Made by a program: the position numbers and the translations under genes
Shown here: one piece after another, positions 22,106-34,486 of the stretch
How positions within the stretch are numbered: position 1 is the stretch's first letter
Layout of the letters: every line of letters starts with the position of its first letter
The notes under the pieces: generated by a model
The model's input: only the letters and a program-made list of their open reading frames with translations
Told to the model about the DNA's origin: nothing
Database searches by the model: none
Assembly (NCBI GenBank): GCA_963920705.1
Contig: OY987233.1
Coordinates: 11,085,459-11,149,458, forward strand
From: Odiellus spinosus
Taxonomy: Eukaryota; Arthropoda; Arachnida; Opiliones; Phalangiidae
Length of the DNA: 64,000 nt
Direction: 5' to 3'

Positions 22106-24059
22106 CTCAAAACTATTTGATCAATTTCACCGAATCTTAGGCTAAACATATTCATTTCTTAATTACCTTTATTCAGACTTACTTGTTTATCGAAGTGGCC
22201 TGAAGTTATTTTTAGAAATAAGCTAGCGAAAAGACGCCTAGGGTTTTCCCGCCCTTAAGTTAAATGACGCGATTAATTGGCGAAAACAAAACGAACAACT
22301 TCTAGCCATCAGGCACGAATTAAAACTTTCTTTCTCTCATTTCTCCATCTTCAACCTCTCCCCTCTAAACATCCTTCAGCATCTTCCAAAGCGACCAACG
22401 CGGCTAGTGAGAACCAGGCTAGCTAGAGATGGATGGTAACTCTTCTTCCATTATCCTAGCTACGTTCGCGGAACTTGGCTTTAAAGTTGATGAAAAACGA
22501 GAGAAATAATGGAAGCGTGAGAGTTACTTTTAAAAGGGATGATGCCAAGGATAAAATAATAATAAGCTAGTTCTAAGATGGAGTTGATCTTCTGATTTAA
22601 ATTAAGCGAGGTTGCTAAGTTCGTAAAATTGACTAATTACGATTAACCTCAGTGCTAGATAGATTAAAATTGAGTAACAAAACTCGTAGGCCTTCATGAG
22701 CGCCCTCTAACGTCAAAAACAGTAAAACTAACCAAATTATGACAATACTTCACTTTCAACTTCACCCTCCCTTTAAGAAATATTTTAAAATAAAAGGAAA
22801 CGTTCGTTTAAGATTCTTTCTATTCTCTCCCCTTTGGTTGGCTCGTTGGTTGACTCGCTTGTTGCGGATTGATGTCGCGGCTTTTCATTCGCCGTTTATA
22901 AATCTGTTACCTTTTGAATTAAAAGAGAGTGAGAAAGTGAGTTTTGGCGAATTTAAAACCAGCCCCACCAACACCTCGCTCTCCTTTCAAAATAAAAGAT
23001 TCCCCGGGATTTCCTTTTATCAATTAGGAAGTTTTCAAAGACACGTCTCGAGAGAGAAAGAGAGTGAAGAGAGATGTCGGCAAGGCTTAGAGGTGTGAGA
23101 ATTTATTTCGAGGCGAGATGAAAAGGGAACCCATTCGTGGGTATAGCTCGCTTAAGTCTAAATCTTAGACGAGTTATTAGGCGTAGTAGAGCTTTTAAAG
23201 AGAGAATGAAGTGATTCGTTGTACCTTACATCAAAGCCTGTAGCTTTGACTGTATTAAAGTGATTACGTATTAGTATTGTCAAGGATATAATCAGTTACC
23301 ATACCATCTTTAAACGCGCCTAAATCGACTGTTTCAGATTTTAAAACAATGGCTTAATTTCTTGTAAATTTCTTGTAAATTCGTCCGAAAAGGGTATCAC
23401 GAGTATGACACGGTAAATTGTCTAGAATCTCCAAAATAGGGGAGGGGGAGGAAATGGGCCCTTTGTCGATCAACCATAGGTTTTCAGTTTGTCAAGGGCT
23501 ATTTTTATTTGGAATTAGAGTATCAAAACGTGGAGGGTTGAAATAACGCGAGCAAATTAAAATTAATAAGTGCACCGGCTATCAGACTGATTTGTCTCAC
23601 TTCTCTATATCTACTTCCGTTAGTAGCGATGTAGGTGCAGTTCAAAAACCCCATCAGAAATATAGTTAGCTGTTATAGTTTTAGCTTTTGTTGGTATATT
23701 TTGGCCAGCTTTTCTCCGAAATTAGGTCATACCCGCTTGAAATTTGACCGATATGGAGTTGGCATACCCTACTTTTTTCTAATGAGGTTTAATATCAGGT
23801 AGCAATCCACCTAGCTTTTATTATTATATCAACTTGAACAGAATTTAACTCAAATCTAATGTTTTTTCCTCTCACGCGTGCCTTCGCGTTTTTGCTAAAA
23901 TAATTTGTTTTGTCACGAAGATGTCTAGTTTTATATTCATACCCTAATGATCGTATTATTTTTACGTTGTCTAAGCTTCTAACATATATTTTGATCAATT
24001 TTTAAATCTAGTTAACTTGTCGCGATCTCTATTTTTATTTTATAATATTGTAAAGACTT
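22106..24059. other. No gene supported, about 2 kb
   Basis: An ATG frame of 119 codons at 22739-23098 has no recognisable domain and a composition expected of T- and A-rich DNA. The frame on the minus strand at 23795-23998 is likewise unsupported. No repeats recognised. Confidence 0.45.
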
Positions 24060-24432
24060 GTCTTTTTTATAAAAAATAGGCCAAAATAGGTACTTATCTA
24101 CAGTTAAAAATATATCAAAATAAGTCGTTATCTATTATTAAAAATAGGTCAAAATAAGTTCATCTATTATTAAAAATAGGCCAAAATAAGTCCTTTTATT
24201 AAAAATAGGCAAAAATAAGTCCATATATTATTATAAATAGGCCAAAATAAGTCCTATTATTAAAAATAGGCAAAAATAAGTCCATATATTATTATAAATA
24301 GGCCAAAATAAGTTCATCTATTATTAAAAATAGACCAAAATAATTTCGTCTTTTTAAAAATAGGCCAAAATAAGTCCATATATTATTAAAAATAGTCCAA
24401 AGTAAGTCCTATTATTAAAAATAGGCCAAAAT
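24060..24432 (+). repeat. Degenerate array of about 33 bp units
   Basis: Repeats of AAAAATAGGCCAAAATAAGT followed by CCATCTATTATT-like spacers, about 11 units of uneven length (roughly 28-40 bp). Confidence 0.9.
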
Positions 24433-24520
24433 AAGTTCTGATCTTTTATTAAATATAGGCCAAAATAATTACTTATTTTGGCCTATGTTTAACAAAAGAT
24501 CAGAACTTATTTTAGCCTAT
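24421..24520. repeat. 48 bp snap-back palindrome at the array end
   Basis: The left arm, 24421-24468, and the right arm, 24473-24520, are reverse complements with only about three mismatches, around a 4-base centre (TTAC). The left arm is made of two array units, so the right arm is array sequence turned round. Confidence 0.9.
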
Positions 24521-25024
24521 TTTTTAAGTATCTCTTTCTGAACTTATTACGAGCTCTTCTATAATAAAGACAATGTCTATTTTTATGCTAATTAGTATTT
24601 TTAATAGGGCCGTGGTCTTTTTCGTATTTCAGGGATGAGAGATTACAAACTTTATTTTATTGGTCTTCCCCTCGCGTTTTGAAGTATAAATTCATCGGTG
24701 ACTCGAATTTTATCTCCTTAATTTTGTCATTTGAAACCTATGATGGCCGTAAAACCTTTAAACGACCCCTTGTTAAAACTATAGTTTTCAAATATAACGC
24801 TTTTCCAAAAACTTAAGATTTACGAGGCAAATTTCGTCCTTTTTTGAAAAATAAAAAAAATTAAATTTAGGATAAAGCGGCCATTCGCTAAAGTAAAATA
24901 TTTTAGGGTGATACGGTATTATTATACTGCTGGAGAGATGAGGAGCCGAGCTATATAGGACTTCTTTTTAAATTTTACGAGCCTCTAGAGGAGAAAGCTA
25001 TTCTGTTTCGCTACTCTTAAATAG
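24521..25024. other. No gene seen
   Basis: AT-rich unassigned sequence. Confidence 0.5.
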
Positions 25025-25039
25025 TTAAAGGGAGAATGG
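25025..25039 (+). mobile_element. Solo TTAA MITE end
   Basis: TTAAAGGGAGAATGG with no matching interior to the right. Either a remnant or the end of another element sharing these termini; TTTCCCTTTAA at about 26609-26619 could be a partner but this is not supported further. Confidence 0.5.
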
Positions 25040-25059
25040 ATAGTAATGCTCCTACACGA

Positions 25060-25440
25060 GTAACACGACCTGGGAAACTCGGGGAATTTGGAAATTGTCC
25101 CCAAAAGGTCAGGGAAAAGTCGGGGAAGCTGAAAATTGAGCCTAAAGGTCAGGGAATCTGGAAATGGACCCCAAAAGGTCAGGGAAGCAGAAAACTATCC
25201 CAAAAGGTCAGGGAAATATCTGGGAAGCTGAAAATTGTCCCAAAGGGTCAGGAAAAAGTGAGGGAAGCTGAAAATTCCGCTAAAAGGTCAAAGAAAAGTC
25301 GGGGTAGCTGGAAATTGCGCCAAAAGGTCAAAGTCGGGGAAGCTGAAAATTGCCCCTTAAGGTTAGGAAAAAGTTAGCGAATTTGAAAATTGACCCAAAA
25401 ATTAAGGTCAGGAAAAAGTTTGGGAATTTGAGACCAACTG
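25060..25440 (+). repeat. Family I tandem array
   Basis: About ten degenerate units of 30-40 bp with the words AAATTG, CCCCAAAAGGTCAGGGAA and GTCGGGGAAGCTG. The 113-codon frame over it (25036-25377) is only the repeat read through, since unit lengths vary. Confidence 0.9.
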
Positions 25441-26134
25441 GTCAGAGAAATTAAATATTTGTTACGTGTCAAGGAACTGTTTATGATTGGTTGACCAATT
25501 AATTGTAACGTAATTATTATAAATTGAAAATATTTACCTAAAGATTAATTTATTTCCAATATATTCTGAGTAAACTATCCTGTCCCTGATTGATAAACTA
25601 TGCCAAATAAAAAGTGGGAATTGCTAAGAGCTCGACAATAAGAATAAATTCGTGAAAAATGATTAAATTGTTCAGGGTAATTATTTAGACATAGTCAGGG
25701 AAATTAAGTTACTTAATGTAGGCATACTTAAAGCTAGTGTGAATTTTAATTGTACGATTTTGATTTCATTGTCCCTTTATAAATGAGTGGACGACGTCCA
25801 GAGTCGTGAATTTTGATGACCGCGTTTGCGCTTATACAACGTCCGTTATTCAGCGATCTCTAGAAATATAATAGTCATTGCGAGGAGCCAAGAATTTGGG
25901 AATTTTTCAAACTATAAAATGACCTTCGCGCGTGGCCAAGGTCATTAAATTCAAATATTTTTCTTTTCAAATATACCATTTCCTAATTAGAATGTTATTT
26001 TCTAAAGTAATTATACGAATTTGAAAAAGAGATTTACCGCTTTGACCCTTACGCGATCTAATCTATACGCCACGATTATTTTAAAGAGAGATTATAAAGG
26101 ATTAATTATCGAAGGATTTAAATGTCAAATTGAA
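25441..26134. other. No gene seen
   Basis: Unassigned AT-rich sequence. Confidence 0.5.
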
Positions 26135-26520
26135 TGTAATTCGAACAAGGAAAAGGTCAGGATTGCCACAGGTAAGGGAAACGGGGAAAAGTCAAGGAAT
26201 TTAAAAATTAACCAAAAAAGTCGGGGAATTTACAGATATTTTAAAAAGTCTGGGTATTTTTAGATCTTTCAAGAAGCCAGGAAATTACAATTACTATCCG
26301 CGGAAAAGATTCGAAGCTGACCGTGTCAGTTGTATAGATTAGAACAAAGATACGCGTGAAAAAGTTTGGCGACCGCGGTTATATAAAAAATAAAGGGTTA
26401 AAAATTCATGGGTAGTATTAGGTGAAACGGTCAGGGAAAATCGTTGGAAAATGTCAAGGAAAAACCTGGAAAAATCAGGGAATATAAATCTGAAAAAACT
26501 GTGGCAAGTTCCCTGATAAT
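26135..26520 (+). repeat. Family I fragments
   Basis: Two clusters, 26135-26280 (AAAAAGTCGGGGAATTTACA) and 26425-26520 (ACGGTCAGGGAAAATCG, AACCTGGAAAAATCAGGGAA). Separated by unassigned sequence. Confidence 0.65.
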
Positions 26521-27383
26521 ATTAACACTTAAGAATTCTTAAAAGAACTTGATTGAAAACAGGGCTTAAGATTGTCTTTCCTCATTGTTTGCGGCAAATG
26601 ATATTCACTTTCCCTTTAAAAATATTTCTAGTAATGAGACATTTAGAGATAGATTATATAATATATTCGGGTATTTTTAATTAAGACTTGTATCTCGATT
26701 GTCGTCATATTTTAATTGGAACAGAAAAAAATATTTTAAAGGAAAAATCCGATTTAGTTTCAAAAACTTCTCACCCTCTTTAAATTTTGATTATGTTTTA
26801 AGGAATTTTTAATCAATATAATTTAACGTTTAGAAATCTTACCGAAAAGTAGGCTTAGCAGGAATCCACTGGATTTTGACCTTTAACCTTTCCTGATCTT
26901 ATTAATTAATTCCCGAAAATTTAAATCCGATTAAACTTGAGAAATTGATTTAAATATTAAAATCTCGTCTGAAACGTTTGGAAAAAAATATATATAGGTA
27001 TTGGATTATTTTTAAACTTTAATTAGCTCGGAATTTAACTTTACGTAGCTTTATCTCTGTCTTGAAAATATGTTAATCGGGTTTCTTTTTACGTCGCAAT
27101 TATAGTAGATTGTAGAAATGTTTTTCTTTAATTTTATTTCAGAATTAACGAGAATTTCCCTTATTTTAATTGAAATGTTTTCTAAGTAAAGTTAAACTTA
27201 CGTAATTACAATTGAAATTTAACCGATATCGGGGTAATTTTCTTAATTGGTTTAATTACTCTAATCTTCGGGGAAAAAGGGGATGCATTGAAACAAGGTC
27301 ACGCAAATGCAGGAATTTTGTATCAAATTGATCTAATAACTAATTAATAAACAAAAACCCAGTTTGTAATGATTTTTAAATTT
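26521..27383. other. No gene seen
   Basis: AT-rich; a short GTAGGCTTAGCAGGAATCCA near 26850 recalls the family A arm and may be a remnant. Confidence 0.45.
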
Positions 27384-27749
27384 CGTTATTCCATGAAAGT
27401 AAACAACGCCCCATAGTTTAATAATATCAATTTTACGTGATAGCCTATCACTTAAAAATAGACAAAAAAGTCATCACCCCTGTCTAGCTCGAGTGATTTG
27501 GACTCTTCCTCGATATTTTGAGTCTGGAGAGAGTGTTGGAATTTTGGCGGGCCGCGGTTGGCTATATCGTCTTCCCTCCCAGCTCGGGAGGAATTTCTCC
27601 GCAGAGTGTCGCTTCCTCCGTTCACTATTTACACGGCGCTAGAGTGTCTCGAATCAGACTCTGCCGGTACATTTACCCGGACTTTCGCTCATATAGTATT
27701 AAGCTACGGGGCGTTGTTTACTTTTACGGAATAAAGTGATAGACTTTTG
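27384..27749 (+). mobile_element. Family B MITE, copy 3
   Basis: Left end starts at TTATTCCATGAAAGTAAACA, right end GGCGTTGTTTACTTTTACGG ... GATAGACTTTTG. Core GGCGGGCCGCGGTTGGCTAT conserved with a small deletion in the GCGACCGCGG segment. Confidence 0.9.
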
Positions 27750-28164
27750 TTAATATCCATAAATCTAGATAATATAGAAACAATCGTACTTAACCCCTTT
27801 TTAAGCCATAATCTTAAATTCATCATCCTGAAAATAGCCTCGAGGAACAAAAACAAGATTAGGAAATATCTCGCTTTTCCCATCGAAAGCTCGCTCTAGA
27901 ACAGAAGAGAAGAGAGAAAGAGAAGGGGTTTAAGGTCACCGAGAAAAAGTCAGAGGCGGCGGTGGCATAATCAACTTTTGCCTAATTAGCCGCTCTGTGA
28001 AGAATTCTTAATAGCTTACTTGAATCGCCCGCGGCGACCAAAAAGCCCTTCGGCATGCGAACCCGACAAGAGTAGAACTTATCCTATCCTTCTTTTTAAC
28101 CAATTCTTTTAAAGAGATACATTCACTAGCGAACAAAACCACCGAATTTGAATGTATGCCCAAG
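27750..28164. other. No gene seen
   Basis: Unassigned, moderately GC-rich near 27950-28070. Confidence 0.5.
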
Positions 28165-28640
28165 TAAATCATCCTTCAAATTTATAAGACCACATACTGC
28201 GGGTGACGATGAAGCGAGTCCAATTTTCTCAGTCCACGGTTCACTCGAAGTATTCCGAGCCAATTTTCTCAGTCCGCGGTTCATTCGAAGTATTCCTAAA
28301 TTTGTAAGGAAAGGCGGCCCCGTATATTCTTTCTAGAGTAAATCGGACTCGAAATCGCGATGGCCTGGCGAGACGCGCTCCTTCGTGTTCGCGAGAGAGA
28401 GGGGAGAGTCGTTCCAAGTCGATATATTTTCACCCCCGTAAACGTCTAGTTCGGCGCGATATTAGCTTTCTTAGTTCCAATCTCAACCGCTAGAGAGGGC
28501 AATTTCGAATTTCGCATCTCGACCGTTTTAGAGTTTTTGTATTTTTTTTCCTCTCTCCACGGGCGAAAGCTCTGACGAAAAACTTTCAGAAACAAGTACC
28601 AATCGTAATTTGCCTTCTTGTAAACTTGAAGTATGATTTA
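28165..28640 (-). mobile_element. Family D MITE, copy 2, with internal 40 bp duplication
   Basis: Inverted relative to the copy at 12652. Ends TAAATCATCCTTCAAATTTA and TAAACTTGAAGTATGATTTA. A 40 bp block starting CCAATTTTCTCAGTCC is present twice in tandem (28220 and 28260) but once in the other copy. Confidence 0.85.
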
Positions 28641-30104
28641 TTTTCTATTTTTGACTCAAAATCGCGATAGTATCCCTTTAATTATTGAGCTCTCGATTCG
28701 TGTTGAAGGTCATTTCATCCACCACCATTAAAACTCTCCTAAAAAGCTGCTCCTTTAAGATCTCTTCATCCGAAAGAATGGTTAAATTAAAAAACAAGGA
28801 GTGCTATATATAATACCAGATAATACGTTGCTAGTTCAATTAATAATATACAGTATTAAAAATGCTTTGTCAGTCTATACCTCAACCACCGAAGTTTGAA
28901 TGAAATCTTTGTTATATTAGGAAATAATGAGAAGTGGGTTTGCCAATGAGTCCTTGAAGATGATGATGATGCGCCCGTATAGTAATGAGCCCTTACATTT
29001 CTTTTAGTTTAAGGCAATAAACGACGTAATGAAAAGGGAAAACAGCTTTTTGAATTTGTTTTCGCGAGGTTTTTACCACATTTCTATAGGCGATTGATTG
29101 ATTTTACTCGCTAAGCCTAATTCGGGCCTAATTCCATTTTTTTAAAGTAAAGAACCTTGATGGCGCGCGCTTTTGGCGCGATAGTTTCCATGGTTACATT
29201 CTGATGGAAGCTTTGAGTGCACGCGCTAGAATCTCTGTCTTCAAATAGTGATTGGCTATTGAATAACCTTGAAATTTAATTTTGATAGGCAAATATTGAT
29301 ATTTCGAATTAACATAAATTTGGAGATTTTTTTCAAATGATTTGGTCTAAATTAATTAAGAATAATTAGCAATTTTAAAGGTTTCCAAACGTATTATTGA
29401 CTCTGAAGCTTTGAATTTTACAAATTCGAGTGAATAAAAATTCCAATTCAGAAAAATTTCATATTTTTAATTAAATTTTACTAACTTTAGTTATATTTCA
29501 AAATTTCTAATCTATATCAATAACTACGAAGGAATAAATTGCAATGTTCTCGTAACTAGTTCAGGGAAATAACCCCCCGAAAAATAAAGTGAAAGCCAGA
29601 AATTATTGGCTTTTCTTTCCCAGCAAGGTTTTCTCTTTTCGGCCGAGCTACGTCAGTCGATTGATGGAATTTATAAATTAAAGTAGCCTAAAAAAGCCAG
29701 GCCCATATTTTTAGCTGTTTTTTTCCTCTTTTAATTGTCAATCTAAATCTTATTTTTTCTTTGGAATTGATAAAAACAAGTGAAACTAGAATGGATAATA
29801 ATAATTGGTTGGCCTCTTAGCAATTTATTTTATTTATATCACCTTACTTTAGCTTCGAGGTTAATAATGGGGAATGTTTTTTAGATTTTTTATCGTAAGT
29901 TATCACGGTCATTATGGGTTTGGTTAGAATTTTTTGTGGCAAAGAGTATTAAGTATTGGAGATGAATTTAAATTTATTTTTCTTATCGGAAAAAGGGTAT
30001 TAAAGTTTGGAGACGAATTATTGTTGATTCGTCAGGGCTTAAATACTGAATTCAGATGGATAATCATTTTAAAATCATTCAATCATTTTTTTCCCAAATA
30101 CATG
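28641..30104. other. No gene seen
   Basis: AT-rich sequence. A short palindromic CpG-rich block, GGCGCGCGCTTTTGGCGCG, lies near 29162. No coding frame recognised. Confidence 0.45.
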
Positions 30105-30310
30105 ACCTGAAAAACTATAGTTGGGGAATTTGAAAATTAGCCCAAAAGGTCAAGGAAATTAAACATTCAGGTACGGGTCAATGATATATTTACGATAGTA
30201 TGACCATTTAATTTTTAAATATTAAATATTGGCTAGGGAAATTATTAAGAAATGGTCAGGGCAACCTGAAACCATCGGGAAATGTTTTAAGTCTCCATGG
30301 GTCGACAAGG
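30105..30310 (+). repeat. Family I repeat, divergent copy
   Basis: GGGGAATTTGAAAATTAGCC, CAAAAGGTCAAGGAAATTAA, then AAATGGTCAGGGCAACCTGA and CATCGGGAAATG. Confidence 0.65.
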
Positions 30311-30784
30311 TATCAAGTCTCCTTGTTTTTATTGTGGCAGTATACTTTCCATTAAAAGTTTTAATCCCGGGTCAAGAAAAGAAACGTCTATTCTACCACC
30401 ACCGCGAATCAAATACCATAAAACATTCCCCCCCTCCTCTCTGGTATCTTCTCTGTGGCTCTTCTGTAGAAATGGGCTCTTTTCGTCAGTGTCTTTCTTA
30501 ATGGAATGGGCCATACGTCACGAGAATCTTATCTCCACGTCGTCTTCCCTTTAGTCCTAGCGGTTTGAATCGTATTTATCGCGCCGAAGACCTATTGCGC
30601 TCCCATCAACAACCCACCCCTACTTACTGTCTTAAGGGAGATTTTCACTGACACCAGAGAGATTTCGCGCCAAAAAAAATATTCCCGCCAAAATTAATGA
30701 CAGTTTCCTGATGGGATTCGTACAAACCTAGAAATTTGAAGTTATATATCAGAAAATGCCTTCAAAAGTAACTACTTAACGTTA
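30311..30784. other. No gene supported
   Basis: Overlapping frames on both strands at 30229-30554 have no domain or conserved features. A GC-richer patch follows near 30520-30640. Confidence 0.4.
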
Positions 30785-31010
30785 GTGATAGTGTTCTAAA
30801 TCGGTAATTTATAAGGTACATTACCAGGGTAATGGTAATTTATAGTTTGCTCTAGTAAAATTACCAGATAATTTAAAAAGATTTAGTTTAAAATTGAATA
30901 AATTTCTTCTAGAGGTCAAAGTTGAATTTTACAAAGTCAAATGGTATCCTGAAAAACATTGCCTTGTTGTTTTAGTTTTTATTATAAATTTTCCTTTATT
31001 TTTTAACGAT
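30785..31010. repeat. Family H copy
   Basis: CGGTAATTTATAAGG, CATTACCAGGGTAATGGTAA, then TTCTAGAGGTCAAAGTTGAA. Same word order as other H copies. Confidence 0.6.
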
Positions 31011-31104
31011 CTTTCCAACAATGCTGTTGAAACTTTTTAGACTTGGCATTTAGCAGTGAAATCTATTCTTTATCTATACGGAATACTCATTAAGTAAGCT
31101 CTTA

Positions 31105-31112
31105 TCCCTAGT

Positions 31113-31140
<28 letters not shown>
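31105..31140 (+). repeat. CT microsatellite
   Basis: About 12 CT units ending in TTTCTGTCTC. Flanks are unassigned from 31011 to 31610. Confidence 0.9.
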
Positions 31141-31143
<3 letters not shown>

Positions 31144-31610
31144 TCCTCCCTCTATACTGCCATGGATTTATACCGCATTCGGTATCACGTGACTATTCAT
31201 TCCTCGTCTTCGAAGACTAGGAGGGGTTTTTTGGTATTCCATCTTAACATCTTAATGATGACCGTCATCTTTTACCTGGTAAACCAATTGCTTTTCCTGT
31301 CCGTACCGCATTCCATTGCCATGCGGAGAGAGAGAGAATAAGAACAGCCTGATGTTCGTTGCCCAAAATTACTTTTCTTCGCATTTCTTTCTTTTGTATA
31401 TTCGAGAAAGAAAGGTTCCCCCCTAGAAACGCCAACGGTTTTTCGACATGATGTTAGAGGCCATTTTACGCTCGTATGTTACGGAGGAATCGACAAATCC
31501 AAATTTTTAATGTTAAATAATATCAGACAGGAACAAAAAAAACTTTTATACTTTAATTTCAAATGTTAGAACAGAAAAAAATCACATGGAAATAAATTTA
31601 GTTGGGAAAA

Positions 31611-31785
31611 TTTACGCGGTAATTTACCGATATTAACTAAATTATTTTTATTCGAGTAACATCATTCAAACGTTTCTAAAATTGTTATTTCTGATTAAAC
31701 AAACACTAATTAAAGATTCAATGTTTTTCACTATTCCATTGACCATTTGACTTTGCACTTGTTAATCGGACATGAAATTATCCTA
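31611..31785. repeat. Family H copy next to the satellite
   Basis: Contains GCGGTAATTTACCG, CCATTGACCATTTGACTTTG and related H words; grades directly into the 134 bp array. Confidence 0.6.
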
Positions 31786-33925
31786 AATGACTTTACTTTA
31801 AATCCAAAAATGATTTAAATTATATTTACCATTTAGGTAATTTAATTAGAATTCTCTGGTAATTTAGCGGGGTGATTACTAGTACATTATCTCTTCCATA
31901 TTACCACGTACGGTCTAGCTATTTATTTACTTTCAACCTAGGTATATTTAAATTTAAATTACCATATATGTAATTTAATTAGAATTACTCTGGTAATTTA
32001 GCGGGATTATTACTTGTACCTCTTTCATATTGACGAGTAAGATCTAGTTATTTAGTTTCAACCCAAAATGTGTTAAATTTAAATTACCATTTATGTAATT
32101 TAAGTAGAATTACTCTGGTAATTTAGTGGATAAATTACTAGTACGTGATCTCTTTCATATTGACGAGTAAGATCTAGCTATTTATTTGGTTTCAACCCAA
32201 AATGTTTTAAATTTAAATTACCATTTATGTAATTTAATTAGAATTACTCTGGTAATTTAGTGGATAAATTACTAGTACGTGATCTCTTTCATATTGACGA
32301 GTAAGATCTAGCTATTTATTTGGTTTCAACCCAAAATGTTTTAAATTTAAATTACCATTTATGTAATTTAATTAGAATTACTCTGGTAATTTAGTGGATA
32401 AATTACTAGTACGTGATCTCTTTCATATTGACGAGTAAGATCTAGCTATTTATTTGGTTTCAACCCAAAATGTTTTAAATTTAAATTACCATTTATGTAA
32501 TTTAATTAGAATTACTCTGGTAATTTAGTGGATAAATTACTAGTACGTGATCTCTTTCATATTGACGAGTAAGATCTAGCTATTTATTTGGTTTCAACCC
32601 AAAATGTTTTAAATTTAAATTACCATTTATGTAATTTAATTAGAATTACTCTGGTAATTTAGTGGATAAATTACTAGTACGTGATCTCTTTCATATTGAC
32701 GAGTAAGATCTAGCTATTTATTTGGTTTCAACCCAAAATGTTTTAAATTTAAATTACCATTTATGTAATTTAATTAGAATTACTCTGGTAATTTAGTGGA
32801 TAAATTACTAGTACGTGATCTCTTTCATATTGACGAGTAAGATCTAGCTATTTATTTGGTTTCAACCCAAAATGTTTTAAATTTAAATTACCATTTATGT
32901 AATTTAATTAGAATTACTCTGGTAATTTAGTGGATAAATTACTAGTACGTGATCTCTTTCATATTGACGAGTAAGATCTAGCTATTTATTTGGTTTCAAC
33001 CCAAAATGTTTTAAATTTAAATTACCATTTATGTAATTTAATTAGAATTACTCTGGTAATTTAGTGGATAAATTACTAGTACGTGATCTCTTTCATATTG
33101 ACGAGTAAGATCTAGCTATTTATTTGGTTTCAACCCAAAATGTTTTAAATTTAAATTACCATTTATGTAATTTAATTAGAATTACTCTGGTAATTTAGTG
33201 GATAAATTACTAGTACGTGATCTCTTTCATATTGACGAGTAAGATCTAGCTATTTATTTGGTTTCAACCCAAAATGTTTTAAATTTAAATTACCATTTAT
33301 GTAATTTAATTAGAATTACTCTGGTAATTTAGTGGATAAATTACTAGTACGTGATCTCTTTCATATTGACGAGTAAGATCTAGCTATTTATTTGGTTTCA
33401 ACCCAAAATGTTTTAAATTTAAATTACCATTTATGTAATTTAATTAGAATTACTCTGGTAATTTAGTGGATAAATTACTAGTACGTGATCTCTTTCATAT
33501 TGACGAGTAAGATCTAGCTATTTATTTGGTTTCAACCCAAAATGTTTTAAATTTAAATTACCATTTATGTAATTTAATTAGAATTACTCTGGTAATTTAG
33601 TGGATAAATTACTAGTACGTGATCTCTTTCATATTGACGAGTAAGATCTAGCTATTTATTTGGTTTCAACCCAAAATGTTTTAAATTTAAATTACCATTT
33701 ATGTAATTTAATTAGAATTACTCTGGTAATTTAGTGGATAAATTACTAGTACGTGATCTCTTTCATATTGACGAGTAAGATCTAGCTATTTATTTGGTTT
33801 CAACCCAAAATGTTTTAAATTTAAATTACCATTTATGTAATTTAATTAGCATTACTCTGGTAATTTAGTGGATAAATTACTAGTACGTGATCTCTTCCAT
33901 ACTGCGTATATATGATCTAGCTAGC
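31786..33925 (+). repeat. 134 bp satellite, about 16 units
   Basis: TTTCAACCCAAAATG recurs at exact 134-base steps from 32190 to 33798 (13 positions), the core units reading alike. Three left units (starting about 31786, 31931 and 32056) are progressively more divergent, one with a 125-base step. The last unit decays after AATTAGCATTACTC. The monomer holds AAATTACCATTTATGTAATT, CTCTGGTAATTTAG and AAATTACTAGTACGTGATCT, i.e. family H sequence. No coding frame. Confidence 0.97.
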
Positions 33926-34486
33926 GTTGGTATTTTTTGATGGTTTTTTATTATTTGGTGATGAGGGCGAAAGATTTTTTTTTTTTTTTCTTTTGGGCAA
34001 CCTGTCTTGGAGAATTTGTGAACCGCCCTTCTAGCAGATGTCTTATTGGCTTTTTGTATAACACGCGAAAACCTAGTAATACCACGAGCTAGTACAGATT
34101 CCCTTAGAACTATAATAGAAATTTCCCCCAGTTCTTTCGTAACTATCGCGTTCTGAAGAAAGAGAAAAAAATTATATGCTGGGATAGAAAATTATTTCGG
34201 GTTACCCGCTGTTCCATTGTATATCATCTTATTCTCTTGGTTTTATTTTATTTTTTTATTTATGAAATGAACTTTGTTACGAAGGAGGGTGCCCTGAATT
34301 ATTTCACTTTTGGCCCCTCTGGTAGCCCCTTGGCCCGACAAATATCATCCACCATCAGGCCCAGTCCTGACTTCTTTCAAGAGACAATGACACTAACTCG
34401 AAACAGAAACTAGACAGAAGTATTCGAGCCCAGAATTGCCTGAATCAAAAATTCTAATTATTAGAATAAAAATTCTTACAGTGACG
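33926..34486. other. No gene seen
   Basis: Unassigned; T-rich near 33975. Confidence 0.5.

Noticed and set aside
25036..25377. 113-codon frame with repeated Lys/Gly/Ser-rich words.
   Set aside because: It is the family I tandem array read through; unit lengths vary and are not multiples of three.
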